Shown here: positions 31,753 to 33,768 of the stretch, one piece after another
How positions within the stretch are numbered: position 1 is the first letter of the stretch
Layout of the letters: every line of letters begins with the position of its first letter
Source of the DNA: Planctomycetota bacterium
GTDB lineage: Bacteria; Planctomycetota; B15-G4; SIAN01
Assembly: GCA_016872815.1 (NCBI GenBank)
Contig: VGYY01000007.1
Span: 1 to 33,768, forward strand
Length of the DNA: 33,768 nucleotides
Reading direction: 5' to 3'
Program-made: the position numbers and the translations under genes
Notes under the pieces: model-generated
Seen by the model: the letters and a program-made list of their open reading frames with translations, nothing else
Told to the model about the DNA's origin: nothing
Database searches by the model: none

Positions 31753-32952
31753 TCACTCGGCGGCGGCGCAGTCCTCGGGAGAAGCGGGGCGGCGCCGGCC
31801 CAGATGCTCCGCCAGCAGGTCGGCCAGCCATGCGGCGTTGCGCCGCTGCTCCTCGGCATCGGCGAAGTCGTGCGGCCGGTGCCGATCGGGATGGCGCAGC
31901 AGTTCGTCGAGCGCCGCCGAGATCGCGGCGACCTCCTGATCACGGGTCCGCTCGCCGGGCGGGAGGCGGCGGATGCCGTGGCGACCGGCGAACCAGTCGA
32001 CGGTGCGAGCCTGGCGCGGATGGCCCGGCAGCGGCAGCGCGAGCGTCGGCACGCGGAGTCCTGCGCACTCGGAGAGGAGCGAGCGGCCGCCGCAGGCGAT
32101 CACGACGTCGGCGATCGCGATGCGCTCGCACAGCTCGGCCGGCGCGATCGCGTCGCGAGCGGCGTCGGCGTCCAGCGCGAGCTCCGGTCCGGGGAAGAGG
32201 TTCAGCACGAGGTCGCCGCGGGTCGCCGCGAGCTGCGCTGCCGCCTGCAGCGCCGTCTCGAAGCGGCCGGCGGCGAAGGCGCTCCCCGCAGCGATGACCA
32301 CCAGCTTGCGCGAACCGAGTCCGAGTTCGTCGCGCAGCGTGGCGCAGCGACGGACGCTCACCCGCGCCGCGCCGCTGATGGCGCCCGCATAACGGAAGAA
32401 GCGGCGTGACCAGACCCGGAGCTCGGGAGAGGCGAACTGGCTCGGCTCGCCGAAGAGGAAGCGCAGGCGCGTGGAAGCGACGACGGCGCGCCGGATGATG
32501 CGCGCCGCGAGCCAGCGCGTGAAGCCGCGCTCCGCCGGCTCCTCGAGCAGGTCGTCGGCGAGCAGCGCGACCTCGAAGCGGCCGCGGCGCAGCACCGGCG
32601 CCGCGGCGAGCAGCCCGTCCACCACGACCAGTTCCGCGGAGAGCGCGCGCGCCGCCTTCAGCGCCGCGTGCGCGTGGCGCGGCGCGAGGCGTCTTGCGGT
32701 GCGCTCGGCTGCGCGGGCCAGAGCGCCGGGATCGCCGTCGCGCGTCAACAGCGCGGCGTCGGGCACGACCGCGGCGAGGCCGTCCTCGACCGGGAAGCGG
32801 CCGGCGGCACGCAGCAACCGCGCGGATGCCGGACCGGCGAGGAAGTGCGGCGCGATCGCCGGGAAGAGCGAGTGGAGCTGCTCGGCCAGCGCGAGGCTGC
32901 GCCAGGCGGTGCCGGTGCCGAGCGGGTCGAGGACGAAGAGGACGTTGCGCAT
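31753..32952 (-). CDS. MurG/GT28-like glycosyltransferase
   Basis: This 399-residue protein has a two-domain GT-B layout. The N-terminal start MRNVLFVLDPLGTGTAWRSLALAEQL (nucleotide-fold strand, then a glycine loop) resembles MurG and related GT28 enzymes that count glycine-rich N-terminal loops. The C-terminal half has LVVIAAGSAFAAGRF and IADVVIACGGRSLLSECAGLRVPTLALPL, corresponding to the donor-binding G-G-x-S-x-x-E-x-x-x-G-x-P motif. The sugar and acceptor are unknown. There is no signal peptide, so it acts at the cytoplasmic side. It starts 17 bp after the upstream membrane-protein gene and has no strong ribosome site. Confidence 0.75.
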   Translation of the reverse strand: MRNVLFVLDPLGTGTAWRSLALAEQLHSLFPAIAPHFLAGPASARLLRAAGRFPVEDGLAAVVPDAALLTRDGDPGALARAAERTARRLAPRHAHAALKAARALSAELVVVDGLLAAAPVLRRGRFEVALLADDLLEEPAERGFTRWLAARIIRRAVVASTRLRFLFGEPSQFASPELRVWSRRFFRYAGAISGAARVSVRRCATLRDELGLGSRKLVVIAAGSAFAAGRFETALQAAAQLAATRGDLVLNLFPGPELALDADAARDAIAPAELCERIAIADVVIACGGRSLLSECAGLRVPTLALPLPGHPRQARTVDWFAGRHGIRRLPPGERTRDQEVAAISAALDELLRHPDRHRPHDFADAEEQRRNAAWLADLLAEHLGRRRPASPEDCAAAE

Positions 32953-32969
32953 CGGCGGAACGCCGTCGC

Positions 32970-33449
32970 TCAGGCGTCGCGGTCGTCGCGCGCGGCTGCC
33001 CGCTCCGCGTCGCCGTGCATCGAATCGACCAGTCCGACGAGGCCGCCGTGGAGCAGGCCGCTGATCCAGAGCGCCCCGGCGCCGGCATGGCTGCCGGGGT
33101 CGTCGGCCTTGACGATCAGCGCCGCCAGCAGCGCGGCGGGGAAGAGACCGCACGGGATGCCGATCGCGATCCTTCGGCAGCAACGCAGCCAACCGTTCTC
33201 GGCGGCGTCGGGGAAGAGGCGCAGCAGCCAGAGCGCCGGAGCGGTGAGCAGCGCGACGAACGGCGCCGCCACGAATGCCGAAAGCGGCCGGGCACCGCTG
33301 CGCGCGGCCTCTTCGGACAGCGACAGCAACACGCCGAGGGATGAGCTGACGAACAGCGCCAGCAGCCACGCGTCGACGTAGGGTCGCAGCCGGCGGCGTC
33401 GCGCGCGCGCCGGCGCAGCGCCAGGGCCACGCTCCGGATCGTCCTTCAT
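32970..33449 (-). CDS. hypothetical membrane protein
   Basis: I do not recognise a family. The 159-residue protein starts at ATG 33449, overlapping the stop of the upstream gene as ATGA. A basic, Ala/Arg-rich N-terminus (ARARRRRLRPYVD) precedes hydrophobic segments at about 27-45 (WLLALFVSSSLGVLLSL), 57-80 (FVAAPFVALLTAPALWLL), 95-112 (IAIGIPCGLFPAALLAALIV) and 125-140 (ALWISGLLHGGLVGLV). It probably spans the inner membrane four times. It belongs to a short run with the partial gene on its right and the GT28-like gene on its left. Confidence 0.65.
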   Translation of the reverse strand: MKDDPERGPGAAPARARRRRLRPYVDAWLLALFVSSSLGVLLSLSEEAARSGARPLSAFVAAPFVALLTAPALWLLRLFPDAAENGWLRCCRRIAIGIPCGLFPAALLAALIVKADDPGSHAGAGALWISGLLHGGLVGLVDSMHGDAERAAARDDRDA

Positions 33450-33768
33450 CGGGCGTCGGAGTGTAGCGCCGGCCACCATGCGGGCAGCTCGTCACCGAGT
33501 TCTCGCAGCGGCTCGAGCGCGCGCTCGAGCTTGCGGCGGTTCGGCAGCGCCGACTCGAGGTCGAGCGGCGGCAGCGACGGCAGGCAGCGGCCGACCTGTT
33601 CGCCGAGCGAGCGGACGCGGGCGGCGATCTCGGTGGCGAAGTCGGGGCGGGGGGCCGCGACGGTCGGCGTGACCAGCGGCAGCGTCGGCACCAGCAGCGC
33701 GATCAGCAGCGCGAATCCGGCGGCTTGCAGGAACAGCGGCACGACCCGCGCGCGGGGCGGCGACCGCA
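33446..33768 (-). CDS. hypothetical secreted or anchored protein, 5' end beyond window
   Basis: A minus-strand frame is open to the right edge. An internal GTG at 33742 could start it (98 residues), but the codons before it (RSPPRARVV) extend the basic side of the hydrophobic segment FLQAAGFALLIALLVPTLPLV, so the real start may lie outside the window. After the membrane or signal segment the chain is polar with one Cys. No family is recognised. It is coupled to the membrane protein by an ATGA overlap at 33446-33449. Confidence 0.5.
   Translation of the reverse strand, partial: RSPPRARVVPLFLQAAGFALLIALLVPTLPLVTPTVAAPRPDFATEIAARVRSLGEQVGRCLPSLPPLDLESALPNRRKLERALEPLRELGDELPAWWPALHSDAR

Overview
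The window is very GC-rich bacterial DNA, almost fully packed with genes, most of them on the minus strand. Gene content points to Planctomycetota: a PSCyt1/DUF1549 cytochrome-hydrolase, a cytochrome c joined to a DUF1080-like end, two FG-GAP/ASPIC-UnbV proteins, a multiheme-cytochrome/TPR protein, a CehA-like PHP hydrolase and a thioredoxin/PDZ selenoprotein candidate. This assignment is an inference from families, not from a marker gene. I see no rRNA, tRNA, CRISPR array, insertion sequence or phage gene.

Layout. 1-3030: a partial PSCyt1/DUF1549 gene (minus), diverging from a frameshifted cytochrome c/DUF1080 gene and a DUF456 membrane protein. 3061-9531: two unrelated outer-membrane barrels (alginate-export-like, minus; Porin_5-like, plus) around a large FG-GAP/ASPIC-UnbV/thioredoxin fusion that carries an in-frame TGA. 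9554-14282: a tight minus-strand run of trmL, a LON-domain protein, a DUF885 metallopeptidase and a membrane glycosyltransferase. 14382-17757: a zinc-ribbon membrane protein (plus), a pseudopilin and a PHP hydrolase (both minus). 17878-19134: the selenoprotein candidate (plus). 19147-26355: a minus-strand run of multiheme cytochrome/TPR protein, CRTAC1-type lipoprotein, HDOD protein and transhydrogenase SthA. 26720-31432: a minus-strand run of M61-like peptidase, S9A lipoprotein peptidase, DUF983 protein and a small secreted protein. 31753-33768: a MurG/GT28-like glycosyltransferase, a membrane protein and a partial secreted protein.

The most notable feature is the gene at 17878-19134. A signal-peptide thioredoxin domain holds C-x-x-TGA-x-x-C, and the TGA is followed at the expected distance by a perfect stem-loop that fits the bacterial SECIS model. 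The protein continues through a c-type heme motif (CVHCH) and two PDZ-like domains. TGA is the ordinary stop of most genes here, so this would be local recoding to selenocysteine.

Two other genes are interrupted: an in-frame TGA at 5966-5968, and a -1 frame change at a GGGCCCC run at 1525-1531. Both could be errors, mutations or recoding. A strong plus-strand intrinsic terminator at 31710-31748 has no plus-strand gene before it, so a small RNA is possible. Four gene pairs are joined by 4-base ATGA/GTGA stop-start overlaps, which also fix four start codons.
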